The notes beneath the pieces were generated by a model. That model did not search any database and was not told the DNA's origin. It worked only from the letters and a program-made list of their open reading frames with translations. A stretch of 64,000 nt of DNA. Origin: JBFWVR01 sp050246635. Its GTDB lineage: Bacteria; Acidobacteriota; Vicinamibacteria; Vicinamibacterales; UBA2999. The stretch covers positions 97,693 to 161,692 of the forward strand of contig JBFWVR010000012.1 in NCBI GenBank assembly GCA_050246635.1. Reading direction: 5' to 3'. The translations under genes and the position numbers were made by a program. Every line of letters starts with the position of its first letter. The first letter of the stretch is position 1. Of the stretch, positions 40,501-47,959 are shown piece by piece.

Positions 40501-42155
40501 ACGCGCTTCGCGCCCTCGCGCGCCGTGATCACCCCGGCGACGCGATCCCACGTGATGCGCGGCTTGAGCTCGGCGAACTCGTCGGACGGGTAGCGTCCCG
40601 CCAGCATGTCGAGCACCCCGTCGAAGACCCGCCGGCTGAGTCCCGCGAACGGCGCGGCGCCGCGCACGCGGGCGAACAGCGCCTCCACCGGCCACGCGTC
40701 CATGCCCGCCATGGCCACCACGTGCTGAGCGAGCACGTCGAGCGGGTTGCGGGGGTACCGCGACGGCTCGACCTCGCCCCGCTGCATCGCGCGCGTCACC
40801 GCGGCGCACGCCACCAGGTCGCCGCGGAACTTCGGGACGATGACGCCGGTGCTGACCGCGTCGACCGTGTGCCCGGCCCGCCCGATGCGCTGCAGCCCGC
40901 TGGCCACCGACGGCGGCGCCTCGATCTGGATCACGAGGTCGATGGCGCCCATGTCGATGCCGAGCTCGAGCGAGGAGGTCGCCACGAGCCCCCGCAGGCG
41001 ACCCGCCTTCAGCAGGTCCTCGATCTCGGTGCGCTGCGCGCGGGCCAGCGACCCGTGGTGCGCGCGCACGAGGGGCTCGCCCGCCAGCTCGTTCAGCGCG
41101 CCTGCCAGGCGCTCCGCCAGGCGCCGGCTGTTGACGAAGAGCAGCGTCGAACGGTGCGCGCGCACGAGGTCCAGGAGGTGGGGATGAATCGCGCCCCAGA
41201 TCGAGTACGCGGCCGGCCCCTGCGCCGCCGGCCCGCTCCGGACCTCGGCTGGCTCCGCCGCCCTGGCCATGTCCTCGACCGGCACCTCGACCGTCAACGA
41301 CAGCCGCTTCGGCTCACTCGCGTCGACGATGGTCACGGGGCGATAGCTGACGTCGCGGTGGGCGTCCTCGAACTCGTCGTGAAGGGTGACGTCCGCCGGT
41401 GCGGGCTTCGCGCCCTTCGCGCCCTTCGTGCCCTTCGTGACCTTCGTACCCTTCGTGACCTTCGATCCCTCAGCCGATCCCTCGGCCCCTCCCAGGAACC
41501 GCGCGACCTCTTCCAACGGCCGCTGCGTCGCGGACAGGCCGATCCGCTGCAGTGGCCGGTGCGTGAGCGCCTCGAGCCGCTCGAGCGAGAGCGCCAGGTG
41601 CGCGCCGCGCTTGGTCGACACCAGCGCGTGGATCTCGTCGACGATGACGGTCTCGACGCTGCGCAGGCGATCGCGCGCGTTCGACGTCAGCAGCAGGAAG
41701 AGCGACTCCGGGGTCGTGATGAGGATGTCCGCAGGCTGCCGGAGGAAGCGCGCCCGCTCCGCCGCTGGCGTGTCGCCGGTGCGAATGGTGATGGCCGGCA
41801 GCGTGCAGGTGCCTCCCGCGAGGGCAGCCTGGTGGGCGATGCCCGCGAGCGGCGCCCGCAGGTTGCGTTCTACATCGACCGCCAGGGCCTTGAGGGGCGA
41901 CACGTAGAGCACCCGACACCGCGCCGGGGCGGCAGGGGCCGGTGAGAAGAGGAGGCGGTCGAGGCATGACAGGAAGGCCGTCAGCGTCTTCCCGCTGCCC
42001 GTCGGTGCCAGGAGCAGCGTCGAGGCGCCCCCGTGAATGGCCGGCCAGCCGAGCCGCTGCGCCCGGGTGGGGGCGGAGAAGGCGCCCCGGAACCAGGCCT
42101 GGACCGCCGGGTGGAACGTTTCGAGCCCGTCCGCGCGCATGACGATTTGGATCAT
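37554..42155 (-). CDS. lhr: Lhr-type ATP-dependent helicase
   Basis: A 1533-residue superfamily 2 helicase, the length of E. coli Lhr. Motifs: Walker A PTGSGKT (51-57), LYVSPLKALAVDV, TTPESLFLLL, DEIH (173-176), LSAT (208-210), then LLFVNSRRLAERLA, ATSSLELGIDMG and QRIGRAGH. The winged-helix and long C-terminal region typical of full-length Lhr follow. Lhr unwinds DNA and RNA:DNA hybrids in repair. Residues about 230-250 (KVTKGTKVTKGTKGAKGAK) come from an in-frame 9-bp array identical in type to intergenic repeats. ATG 42155 is the likely start; 42140 is possible. Coupled to the nei-like gene. Confidence 0.92.
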   Translation of the reverse strand: MIQIVMRADGLETFHPAVQAWFRGAFSAPTRAQRLGWPAIHGGASTLLLAPTGSGKTLTAFLSCLDRLLFSPAPAAPARCRVLYVSPLKALAVDVERNLRAPLAGIAHQAALAGGTCTLPAITIRTGDTPAAERARFLRQPADILITTPESLFLLLTSNARDRLRSVETVIVDEIHALVSTKRGAHLALSLERLEALTHRPLQRIGLSATQRPLEEVARFLGGAEGSAEGSKVTKGTKVTKGTKGAKGAKPAPADVTLHDEFEDAHRDVSYRPVTIVDASEPKRLSLTVEVPVEDMARAAEPAEVRSGPAAQGPAAYSIWGAIHPHLLDLVRAHRSTLLFVNSRRLAERLAGALNELAGEPLVRAHHGSLARAQRTEIEDLLKAGRLRGLVATSSLELGIDMGAIDLVIQIEAPPSVASGLQRIGRAGHTVDAVSTGVIVPKFRGDLVACAAVTRAMQRGEVEPSRYPRNPLDVLAQHVVAMAGMDAWPVEALFARVRGAAPFAGLSRRVFDGVLDMLAGRYPSDEFAELKPRITWDRVAGVITAREGAKRVAIANAGTIPDRGLYGVFLADADRDRARVGELDEEMVFEARPGETFLLGASTWRIEQITHDRVLVSPAPGEPGKMPFWKGEAAGRPIELGRAIGRLVRELRRQPPEDARARLVRDHGLDDRAAANLLQYLADQHEAAGAVPDDRTLLIERTIDELGDWRVALVSPLGGRVHAPWAMAVAARVRDELGLDAETMWGDEGFVVRFPETDRAPDFGLLLPDPGEVEHLVLRQLGSTAMFAARFREAAGRALLLPRRRAGARAPLWQTRKRAADLLAVAAKYGSFPIILEAYRECLRDVFDLPALVGVLKDVRARTLRVATAESRTPSPFAASLLFGYVANYIYDGDAPLAERRAQALSVDQSQLAELIGDVELRDLLDPAAVDSTERELQHLDPRWHARSADAVHDLLLRLGDLGPDEVAARAVDGIAAAALPQLEATRRIVPVTIAGERRYIAAEDAARYRDGVGTPPPPGLPDAFLEAVDDPLGELVRRYARTHGPFSTAEVAGRLGIPPGAAALALAALVSTGRVVEGEFRPGGHGREWCDVEVLRTLRRRSLARLRRDVEPVDGPAFARFLTGWHAIGSPRAGLDALLDVVEQLQGAPLTASALETEILPARVGGYEPGQIDTLMAAGEVTWIGLEPLGDRDGRVALYLTDHLVSLVPSREAEPLDGRAQAMLDHLRRHGPSFFAALHDAAGGGFPQDSVDALWTLVWAGLVTNDTLHPLRAQISPPARGRRAGHGQFRSRRLVPPTAEGRWSAVPRPEVRTPTVWATAVARQLLARHGVVTREAAALESLPGGFSVVYPVLRRLEDTGRVRRGYFVAGLGAAQFAEPGAVDRLRVREAGDESRDTVTLAATDPANPYGAWLPWPTWPGTAARGASRAAGARVVLTGGRAAAWIARGRRQLLVALPEDEPDRSIVGRALAAELARLGREAPDGQRGWLIEEVNGGPAADSPLAAYLLDAGFTPTGAHVQLRVTRTPRATDA
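41406..41468 (-). repeat. In-frame NNCACGAAG array inside lhr
   Basis: Seven 9-bp units, read on the coding strand as variants of GGTACGAAG, GTCACGAAG, GGCACGAAG and GGCGCGAAG. They encode a Lys-Val/Gly/Ala-Thr repeat just after helicase motif III (LSAT), where a surface linker between the RecA domains is expected. The unit matches the intergenic array at 2792-2893. Confidence 0.88.
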
Positions 42156-42176
42156 ACGGGGGTCTGGGCCTGCCGG

Positions 42177-42182
42177 TATAAT
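42177..42182 (+). promoter_or_regulatory. -10 box (TATAAT)
   Basis: A perfect TATAAT 66 nt before the 86-aa coiled-coil gene, in otherwise GC-rich sequence and directly upstream of the divergent lhr start. No good -35 match lies at normal spacing. Confidence 0.5.
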
Positions 42183-42248
42183 GGGAGGATGTACCGGCCC
42201 ACGGGAGCCAAGCCGTAGGCCAATCGCCATACTTCCCAGGGAACACAC

Positions 42249-42509
42249 ATGGGTGATGCTGCTGAAGGACTGATTGACGCTGATGCGCGCCTGCAGGAGC
42301 GCATGGAGGAACTCGAGGAGAGCCGGGCCCAGGCCCGGACCCGGAAACCGCGCGTGGATCCCGAGCGGGTCCGCGCCCTCGAGTCGCTCCGCCTCGCGCG
42401 CACCGAGCTCGAGCGCCAGCTCGAAGTGACGTCGCACCCGGCGCGTCGCGAGCAGATTGGCCAGGCCGTCGCGGAAATCCAGCGGCGGCTGGAGGCCATG
42501 GGCGCCTGA
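42249..42509 (+). CDS. Small coiled-coil protein, 86 aa
   Basis: A soluble, highly charged helix-forming protein. Residues about 12-84 read as one or two heptad-rich helices (RMEELEESRAQARTRKP, RALESLRLARTELERQLEV, RREQIGQAVAEIQRRLEAM). No family recognised. ATG 42249 has AGGGA upstream and a TATAAT box at 42177. It is divergent from lhr. After it comes a 275-nt GC-rich spacer with short palindromes (GGTCGGCC/GGCCGTGC region near 42680) but no RNA element I recognise. Confidence 0.65.
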   Translation: MGDAAEGLIDADARLQERMEELEESRAQARTRKPRVDPERVRALESLRLARTELERQLEVTSHPARREQIGQAVAEIQRRLEAMGA

Positions 42510-42784
42510 GGCGCGGTCACTCGTTGATCGGGCGCACTGTCCGGCCGATGGCCGGATTGGTGCGCCCGCGTCATGTACGCCTGAGGCCGCCAGCCGCCAC
42601 GCGCGGCCCCGTGCGTGTGCGCGGACCCGGGGGACCGCACATCGCGGGCACCGCCCGTGTGCGGTGGCGCCCATGCACCCGGTCGGCCTGACCGGCCGTG
42701 CATGATTCTGCGCGGGAATTCATGCTTGCGCGCGCGGCGGAGCTGGCGTGGTCCTTGCGATGCCCATTCGCAGGAGACCCCCAG

Positions 42785-43078
42785 ATGCAAGCCTCCCAGG
42801 TCATCGTCGTCGCCACCGCCCTCACCGTCGGGTTCTGCCTGCCCGCCTACTTCTCGGATCACGATCGCACGGCGCGGTACACCGAGTCGGTCGAGACAGC
42901 CGCGCCCGCCGCGGAGCTCGACGAGCCCGGCGCCACGGCCCCCGAGGCGTTCTATCGCACGACCGCGGCCGAGGAGGAGCCTGGCGACGGGGCCGGGGCC
43001 GTGCTCATGAAGGACGAGGCGGGCCAGGACCTCTCGCTCATCACCTTCGACGGCCAGGTGCTGCTGCCGCGCCAGTAG
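42785..43078 (+). CDS. Small exported or membrane-anchored protein, 97 aa
   Basis: ATG 42785, with AGGAGA 9 nt upstream, gives a product starting with a hydrophobic segment (ASQVIVVATALTVGFCLPAYF) that is a signal peptide or anchor. The rest is acidic (TESVETAAPAAELDEPG, TTAAEEEPGDG) and ends LSLITFDGQVLLPRQ. No family recognised. The frame is open further upstream but lacks a comparable ribosome site. The next gene is convergent, with 3 nt between. Confidence 0.6.
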   Translation: MQASQVIVVATALTVGFCLPAYFSDHDRTARYTESVETAAPAAELDEPGATAPEAFYRTTAAEEEPGDGAGAVLMKDEAGQDLSLITFDGQVLLPRQ

Positions 43079-43081
43079 GCG

Positions 43082-44431
43082 TCAGCCGAGCCAGGTGGTG
43101 TCCTGGCCGAACGTTGCCAGCAATGCCTTCGCCCGTCCCGTGCCGTCGTCGCGGAGATGGAAGGGCAGTGCGGCGTTCGTGACCGCCGGCTCGAGGCGGG
43201 CGGCCCGCTCGATCAGCCCCGCATAGGCGGCCGTCATGCGGTCCAGGCGGTGGTGGCCCTCCCACCACGCCCGCGCGGCGTCCCCGAGCCGCGCCCGCAG
43301 CCGCTCGTCGCCCGCCAGCCGGTCGATCGCGAGCTCGAGCGCGTGCTGCTCGTCCAGGATGTCGATGGCCATGGCAATCGGCGGCGCCGTCCCCGCGCCC
43401 GCTCGCGGGCCGGCCGGTGTCATCGTGGGCACGTCCGTCAGGTGCACGAGGTCGGTGACGATCGTCGCCCGCGCCGCGCCGAGGCAGCGGAGCCAGGAGG
43501 CGGACGTCTCGCGGTTGGTCGGCCACCGCAGGCAGGCGCACACATCCGTGGCCCGCATCGCCGCCCCGAGTCGCTCGTCGGGGACGAAGCCGCTGACATG
43601 GACCCGATCGGCGACATCCCACCGCGCCGCCTCGGCGTCCACGTCGAAGTGGGACGCACGCGCGCCGGCCAGCAGCACGTGCAGGTGGGGCAGGCGGTCG
43701 CGGAGCGCGCTGGCGGCGCGCAGCAGCGGCCCGAGGCGTTTCTCCGGCGTGAGGCCCCCGAACGCGCCCACGACGATCGCGTCGGGCGGGATGCCAAGCT
43801 CGCCGCGGAACGCCGCCGCCTCGCGATCCAGGGCCTCCAGGCCGCCAGGCGTCTCCAGGGGATCCGCGACACCCATCTCGACGGCCTCGATGGCGATGCC
43901 GGGGTACTCCTCGGCGAGTGTCCGCGCGAGCGCCGCGCCGTGCACCACCACCAGCCGGGCGCGTTCCAGCACCAGCCGGAGCATCGGCCACAACTGGTAC
44001 ATCCCGTCGCCGAGGCCGGCGGCGACCAGCTCGCCAATCTCGCCGGGGGCGCCGGGATGGCACGCGCGGAACTCGGCAAGGTAGTCCTCGCGTCGTGGCT
44101 GCCAGCGCCTGGTCAGCCAGAGGGCGCGCGCCTGGTGCAGCTGGGCGTCGTGAAGGGTGACCAGCCCGGGGTACCGGAAGAGGTACGCCCACATGTAGTC
44201 GTGACACGCCGCGTTGCCGAGCTGGTAGATGACGAGGTCGTACGGCGCCCGCCGCCTCATCCAGATGAAGTCGCACGCGTGATGGACCCCGGTCTCGCCG
44301 GGCAGGGGCGGCCGGTCCACGAAGACGTCGACGGTGCCGGCATGGGCCCGGAGCCCGGGCAGCAGCTCGGCGGTGTAGGCCGCAATGCCCGAGGTGGACG
44401 GCGGTAAGGGCGAGAAGAGCGCCAGGCGCAT
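43082..44431 (-). CDS. GT4-like glycosyltransferase
   Basis: A 449-residue GT-B enzyme. It begins RLALFSPLPPSTSGIAAYT, the donor-loop glycine pattern of GT4 enzymes, followed by LVTLHDAQLHQARALW. The C-terminal domain has IVVGAFGGLTPEKRLGPLLR, LHVLLAGARA, VHVSGFVPDERLGAAMRATDV and a late GHHRLDRMTAAYAGLIER; the Glu-x7-Glu motif is degenerate (LRWPTNRETSAS), so sugar and acceptor are unknown. ATG 44431 is preferred; the frame upstream runs through the 13-bp repeat. Likely role: surface polysaccharide assembly. Confidence 0.85.
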   Translation of the reverse strand: MRLALFSPLPPSTSGIAAYTAELLPGLRAHAGTVDVFVDRPPLPGETGVHHACDFIWMRRRAPYDLVIYQLGNAACHDYMWAYLFRYPGLVTLHDAQLHQARALWLTRRWQPRREDYLAEFRACHPGAPGEIGELVAAGLGDGMYQLWPMLRLVLERARLVVVHGAALARTLAEEYPGIAIEAVEMGVADPLETPGGLEALDREAAAFRGELGIPPDAIVVGAFGGLTPEKRLGPLLRAASALRDRLPHLHVLLAGARASHFDVDAEAARWDVADRVHVSGFVPDERLGAAMRATDVCACLRWPTNRETSASWLRCLGAARATIVTDLVHLTDVPTMTPAGPRAGAGTAPPIAMAIDILDEQHALELAIDRLAGDERLRARLGDAARAWWEGHHRLDRMTAAYAGLIERAARLEPAVTNAALPFHLRDDGTGRAKALLATFGQDTTWLG

Positions 44432-44447
44432 CGCAGAGAGTGTATCC

Positions 44448-44525
44448 GCCGCACCCCCGTGCCGCACCCCGGTGCCGCACCCTCGTGCCGCACCTCCGTG
44501 CGGCACCTCCGTGAAGCACCACTGT
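44448..44525. repeat. 13-bp minisatellite, second locus, inverted
   Basis: Six tandem 13-bp units, read on the minus strand as ACGGAGGTGCGGC with variants ACGAGGGTGC, ACCGGGGTGC and ACAGTGGTGC. It is the same family as 7600-7716 but in opposite orientation. It starts 17 nt upstream of the glycosyltransferase start codon and ends 26 nt before the nuo promoter region. Confidence 0.9.
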
Positions 44526-44551
44526 GTCAATCACTTGTGATGGATGCTGGT

Positions 44552-44620
44552 TTGACGGCAAGCGCGCCCGTCCAGTAGCATGTCACCGGCATTTGGGAAA
44601 TCCTTCACAAGCTGTATACG
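44552..44620 (+). promoter_or_regulatory. Tandem candidate promoters of the nuo operon
   Basis: P1: TTGACG (44552-44557), 18 nt, TAGCAT (44576-44581). P2: TTTGGG (44592-44597), 17 nt, TATACG (44615-44620). Both would give leaders of 30-70 nt to nuoA. The stretch 44585-44645 is AT-rich for this genome, as expected for a strong promoter. Confidence 0.5.
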
Positions 44621-44656
44621 CGGCTTGACCTCTTTTTTCAGAGAGACGGTTGGGGT

Positions 44657-45091
44657 ATGGAAGGCTGGGGCGGAGTCGGAATCATGCTCGTGCTCGGCGT
44701 CGGATTCGGCGCCGTGTCCATCGCTCTTTCGGCCCTCGTCGGCCCCAAGAACCCCACCCCGGAGAAGGAAGCGCCGTACGAGTGCGGCATGCCGCCGGTC
44801 GGTGACGCGCGCGAACGGCAGTCGGTCAAGTTCTACCTGATCGCGATGATCTTCCTGCTGTTCGACATCGAGGTCGCCTTCCTCTATCCGTGGGCGATGG
44901 CCCTGCGCGACCTGAGCTGGACCGGTTTCTTCCAGATTTTCGTGTTCTTCGGCATCCTCGTTGTCGGCTACATCTACGTGTGGCGCAAGGGCGTGCTCGA
45001 CTGGGGTCCGCAGTTCGACCCGGACTACCCGCACCGCCCCGCGCCCGGGCCGGCCATGGTCAAGAGATATCGGTATGGGAATCGAGTCTGA
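44657..45091 (+). CDS. nuoA: NADH-quinone oxidoreductase subunit A
   Basis: A 144-residue membrane subunit with three helices. Diagnostic: PYECGMPP, RQSVKFYLIAMIFLLFDIEV and FLYPWAMALRDLSW. It is part of the proton-pumping arm near the quinone site. ATG 44657 follows GGTTGGGG. The C terminus is longer than usual (GPQFDPDYPHRPAPGPAMVK) and its last 17 nt overlap nuoB. First gene of the nuo operon. Confidence 0.96.
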   Translation: MEGWGGVGIMLVLGVGFGAVSIALSALVGPKNPTPEKEAPYECGMPPVGDARERQSVKFYLIAMIFLLFDIEVAFLYPWAMALRDLSWTGFFQIFVFFGILVVGYIYVWRKGVLDWGPQFDPDYPHRPAPGPAMVKRYRYGNRV

Positions 45092-45542
45092 GTTCGAGAT
45101 TCCGGTCCTGACGACCACGCTCGAGGGCGTGGTCCAGTGGGCGCGCCGCTCGGCCATCTGGCCGGTGACGTTCGGGCTGGCGTGCTGCGCCATCGAGATG
45201 ATGGCGATGAGCTGCTCGCGGTACGACATCGCGCGCTTCGGCGCCGAGGTGTTCCGCGGCTCGCCCCGCCAGTCGGACCTGATGATCATTGCCGGGCGGC
45301 TGTCGCGGAAGATGGCGCCGGCGCTGCGGCGCATCTACGACCAGATGCCCGAGCCCAAGTGGGTGATCTCGATGGGGGCCTGCGCGTCGTGCGGGGGCGT
45401 GTTCGACAACTACGCCATCGTGCAGGGCTCCGACCAGGTCGTCCCGATCGACGTGTACATTCCCGGCTGCCCGCCGCGGCCCGAGTCGGTCATCTACGGC
45501 ATCGTGCAGCTCCAGAAGAAGATCGCCGCCTCGAAGATGTAG
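45075..45542 (+). CDS. nuoB: NADH-quinone oxidoreductase subunit B
   Basis: A 155-residue subunit carrying cluster N2, the last iron-sulfur cluster before quinone. Cys ligands: the adjacent pair in FGLACCAIEMMA, then GACASCGG and IPGCPPRPE. ATG 45075 (MGIESEFEIPVLTTTLE) gives the normal family start and overlaps nuoA by 17 nt. The frame is open well upstream but that part is a shadow of nuoA. Confidence 0.97.
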   Translation: MGIESEFEIPVLTTTLEGVVQWARRSAIWPVTFGLACCAIEMMAMSCSRYDIARFGAEVFRGSPRQSDLMIIAGRLSRKMAPALRRIYDQMPEPKWVISMGACASCGGVFDNYAIVQGSDQVVPIDVYIPGCPPRPESVIYGIVQLQKKIAASKM

Positions 45543-45572
45543 CGCGGGCCCCGGCCTGCCCCCAAGCAGAAC

Positions 45573-46133
45573 ATGACCGCCCAGGAGATCATCGCCGCCC
45601 TCCAGCCACTGGTCCCCGGCGCCGCCTACGAGGTGGTGACCACGGCGGACTCGGCCGAAACGCCGACCCTCACCGTGCCCGTGGAACACCTGCTGGCCAC
45701 CTGTCGCGCCCTGCGCGACACACCCGGCCTCGAATTCGTGGCCTTCTCCAACGTGACGGCCGTGGATCACCTCCCGCGCCGGACGCCCCGGTTCGACGTG
45801 GTGTACACCCTGGTGTCGCCGCACCGGCGTGCGCGCGTGCGCCTCAAGGTGGCCGTCGACGCCAGGCAGGCCCTCGTGACGGTCTCGGGCGTCTGGCCGG
45901 GCGCCAACTGGCCCGAGCGGGAGATCTGGGACCTCTTCGGCATCGAGTTCGACGGCCACGACGACCTGCGGCGCCTCATGATGCCCGAGGACTGGGAGGG
46001 CCACCCGCTGCGCAAGGACTACCCGGTGCAGGTCCGCAAGGAGGCGCAGACCTACATGCCGCTCCAGGTCACGGCCGAGGAGTTCCGGGCGAACATGGAG
46101 CGCGACCGGCACCACCGGTCGGGTTCGGAGTAA
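45573..46133 (+). CDS. nuoC: NADH-quinone oxidoreductase subunit C
   Basis: A 186-residue peripheral-arm subunit. Signatures: FSNVTAVDHLPRRTPRFDVV, PGANWPEREIWDLFGIEFDG and the GHPLRKDYPV end motif that is shared with the 30-kDa family. It is a separate gene, not fused to nuoD as in enterobacteria. 30 nt separate it from nuoB; a 43-nt gap leads to the inserted gmhA-like gene. Confidence 0.96.
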   Translation: MTAQEIIAALQPLVPGAAYEVVTTADSAETPTLTVPVEHLLATCRALRDTPGLEFVAFSNVTAVDHLPRRTPRFDVVYTLVSPHRRARVRLKVAVDARQALVTVSGVWPGANWPEREIWDLFGIEFDGHDDLRRLMMPEDWEGHPLRKDYPVQVRKEAQTYMPLQVTAEEFRANMERDRHHRSGSE

Positions 46134-46176
46134 ACGGAGCACGCACTGTGGCGCCGGCCGGGCCGGCGCCGGGGCC

Positions 46177-46770
46177 ATGATGGCGGATCCGGCAAGTCGG
46201 GTGTCGCGCGTCGAGGCCGGCCTGCGGGCGGCGGCTGCCGCGCACGAGCGCATGGCCGTGACGCGGGCCGGGGTCATCGCGGAGGCGGGAGCGGCCGTGG
46301 CCGCCGCGGCCCTGGGCGGGCATGCGGTGCTGGCGTTCGGCAATGGCGGGAGCGCCGCCGACGCGCAGCACTTCGTCGCGGAGCTGGTGGGCCGGTTCGT
46401 GGCCGAGCGGCGGGCCTTGCCGGCCGTGGCGCTGACGACGGACACGAGCATCCTGACGGCTGTCGGGAACGATTACGGGTTCGAACGCGTGTTCGCGCGG
46501 CAGGTCGAGGCGCTCGGCCGGCCCGGCGGGGTCGCGATTGGCATCACGACGAGCGGCCGCTCGCCGAACGTGCTCGCGGGGCTGGCCGCCGCGCGGGCCG
46601 CGGGCATGACGCCCATCGCGCTCACCGGGCGTGACGGGGGGCCGGCGGGGGAGGCTGCGGCAATCCACGTGCACGTCCCCGAGGACGTGACCGCGCGGAT
46701 CCAGGAGGTGCACGCCACGGTGCTGCACCTCATCTGCGAGATCGTGGACGAGGAACTGGCGGGACGCTGA
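46177..46770 (+). CDS. gmhA: SIS-domain phosphoheptose isomerase, inserted in nuo operon
   Basis: A 197-residue SIS protein of the GmhA type, which converts sedoheptulose 7-phosphate to glycero-manno-heptose 7-phosphate for LPS core. Diagnostic: LAFGNGGSAADAQHFVAELVGRF, ALTTDTSILTAVGNDYGFERVFARQ, GITTSGRSPNVLAGL and the VHATVLHLICEIVDEEL helix. It lies between nuoC and nuoD on the same strand, with 7 nt to nuoD, so it is co-transcribed with complex I. No other heptose gene is in the window. A DiaA-type SIS role is possible but the motif set favours GmhA. Confidence 0.88.
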   Translation: MMADPASRVSRVEAGLRAAAAAHERMAVTRAGVIAEAGAAVAAAALGGHAVLAFGNGGSAADAQHFVAELVGRFVAERRALPAVALTTDTSILTAVGNDYGFERVFARQVEALGRPGGVAIGITTSGRSPNVLAGLAAARAAGMTPIALTGRDGGPAGEAAAIHVHVPEDVTARIQEVHATVLHLICEIVDEELAGR

Positions 46771-46777
46771 GAGAGAC

Positions 46778-47959
46778 ATGGCAGAACTCCGAACCGAGAC
46801 GATGACCGTCAACATGGGGCCCCAGCACCCCAGCACGCACGGCGTGCTGCGGCTGGTGATCGAGCTCGACGGCGAGACGATCGTCTCCGTGTCCCCCACC
46901 ATCGGCTACCTGCACACGGGCATCGAGAAGACCGCCGAGCAGAAGAAGTGGCAGCAGGTCATCCCGCTCGTGGAGCGGATGGACTACCTCGGCGCGCAGT
47001 CGAACAGCCTGGCCTACAGCCTGTCGGTCGAGAAGATCCTCGGGATCGAGGTGCCGGACCGCGTGAAGGCCATCCGCGTGCTCATCGCGGAGCTGCAGCG
47101 CATGAGCAGCCACCTGGTGTGGTTCGGCACGCACGCGATGGAGATCGGCGCCATCACCGGGATGCTCTACGCGTTCCGCGAGCGCGAGATCCTGATGAAC
47201 CTGAACGAGATGCTCGCCGGGTTCCGGTTCTTCCCGAGCTACATCCGGGTCGGCGGCCTGCGCGAGGACATCCCGCGCGGGTTCAAGGAGGCGGTGGCCG
47301 CGTTCCTGGACCGGTTCCCGGGCAAGCTCGACGAGTACGAGACGCTCATCACCAAGAACCCGATCTGGCTGGATCGGACCCGCGGCGTCGGCGTGATCAC
47401 CAAGGAGGAGTGCGCGGCGTGGGGCCTGTTCGGCCCGATTGCCCGGGCGGCCGGCTCCGACTACGACGTGCGCCGCGCCTTCCCGTACCTCGACTACGAG
47501 AGCTACGACTTCGACGTGATCGGCGCGTCGAACGGCGACGTGTACGACCGGTACCTGGTGCGGGTCGCGGAGATGCGCGAGAGCGTCAAGATCTGCCGGC
47601 AGGCGCTCGACCGGATCACGCCCATCGGCGAATGGGCGGTGAACGACCGCCGCATCGTCCCGCCGCCGAAGGACGAGGTCTACACCGAGATGGAGGCGCT
47701 CATCCAGCACTTCCTGATCTACTCGCAGGGCTTCACCGTGCCCGCCGGCGAGGCGTACGTCCCCGTCGAGGGCGCGCGCGGCGAGCACGGCTGCTACGTG
47801 GTGTCCGACGGCGGCAACCGCCCGATGCGCGTGCACATGCGCTCGCCCGGCCTGATGGCGTGCCAGGCCCTGCACAAGTTCATCGTCGGCGGCATGATTG
47901 CGGACGTCATCGCGGTCATCGGCTCGCTCGACGTCGTGATGGGAGACGTGGATCGATGA
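46778..47959 (+). CDS. nuoD: NADH-quinone oxidoreductase subunit D
   Basis: A 393-residue subunit forming most of the quinone pocket. MTVNMGPQHPSTHGVLRL contains the family His-x3-His, and TIGYLHTGIEKTAE, RMDYLGAQSNSLAYSLSVEK, PGLMACQALHKFIVGGMIAD and the terminal SLDVVMGDVDR are diagnostic. ATG 46778 follows GAGAGA. Its stop codon overlaps the nuoEF start by 4 nt (ATGA). Confidence 0.97.
   Translation: MAELRTETMTVNMGPQHPSTHGVLRLVIELDGETIVSVSPTIGYLHTGIEKTAEQKKWQQVIPLVERMDYLGAQSNSLAYSLSVEKILGIEVPDRVKAIRVLIAELQRMSSHLVWFGTHAMEIGAITGMLYAFREREILMNLNEMLAGFRFFPSYIRVGGLREDIPRGFKEAVAAFLDRFPGKLDEYETLITKNPIWLDRTRGVGVITKEECAAWGLFGPIARAAGSDYDVRRAFPYLDYESYDFDVIGASNGDVYDRYLVRVAEMRESVKICRQALDRITPIGEWAVNDRRIVPPPKDEVYTEMEALIQHFLIYSQGFTVPAGEAYVPVEGARGEHGCYVVSDGGNRPMRVHMRSPGLMACQALHKFIVGGMIADVIAVIGSLDVVMGDVDR

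Noticed and set aside
42510..42784. Riboswitch or small RNA in the 275-nt spacer before the small exported protein
   Set aside because: Short palindromes are present, but no conserved riboswitch core, T-run terminator or promoter is recognisable.
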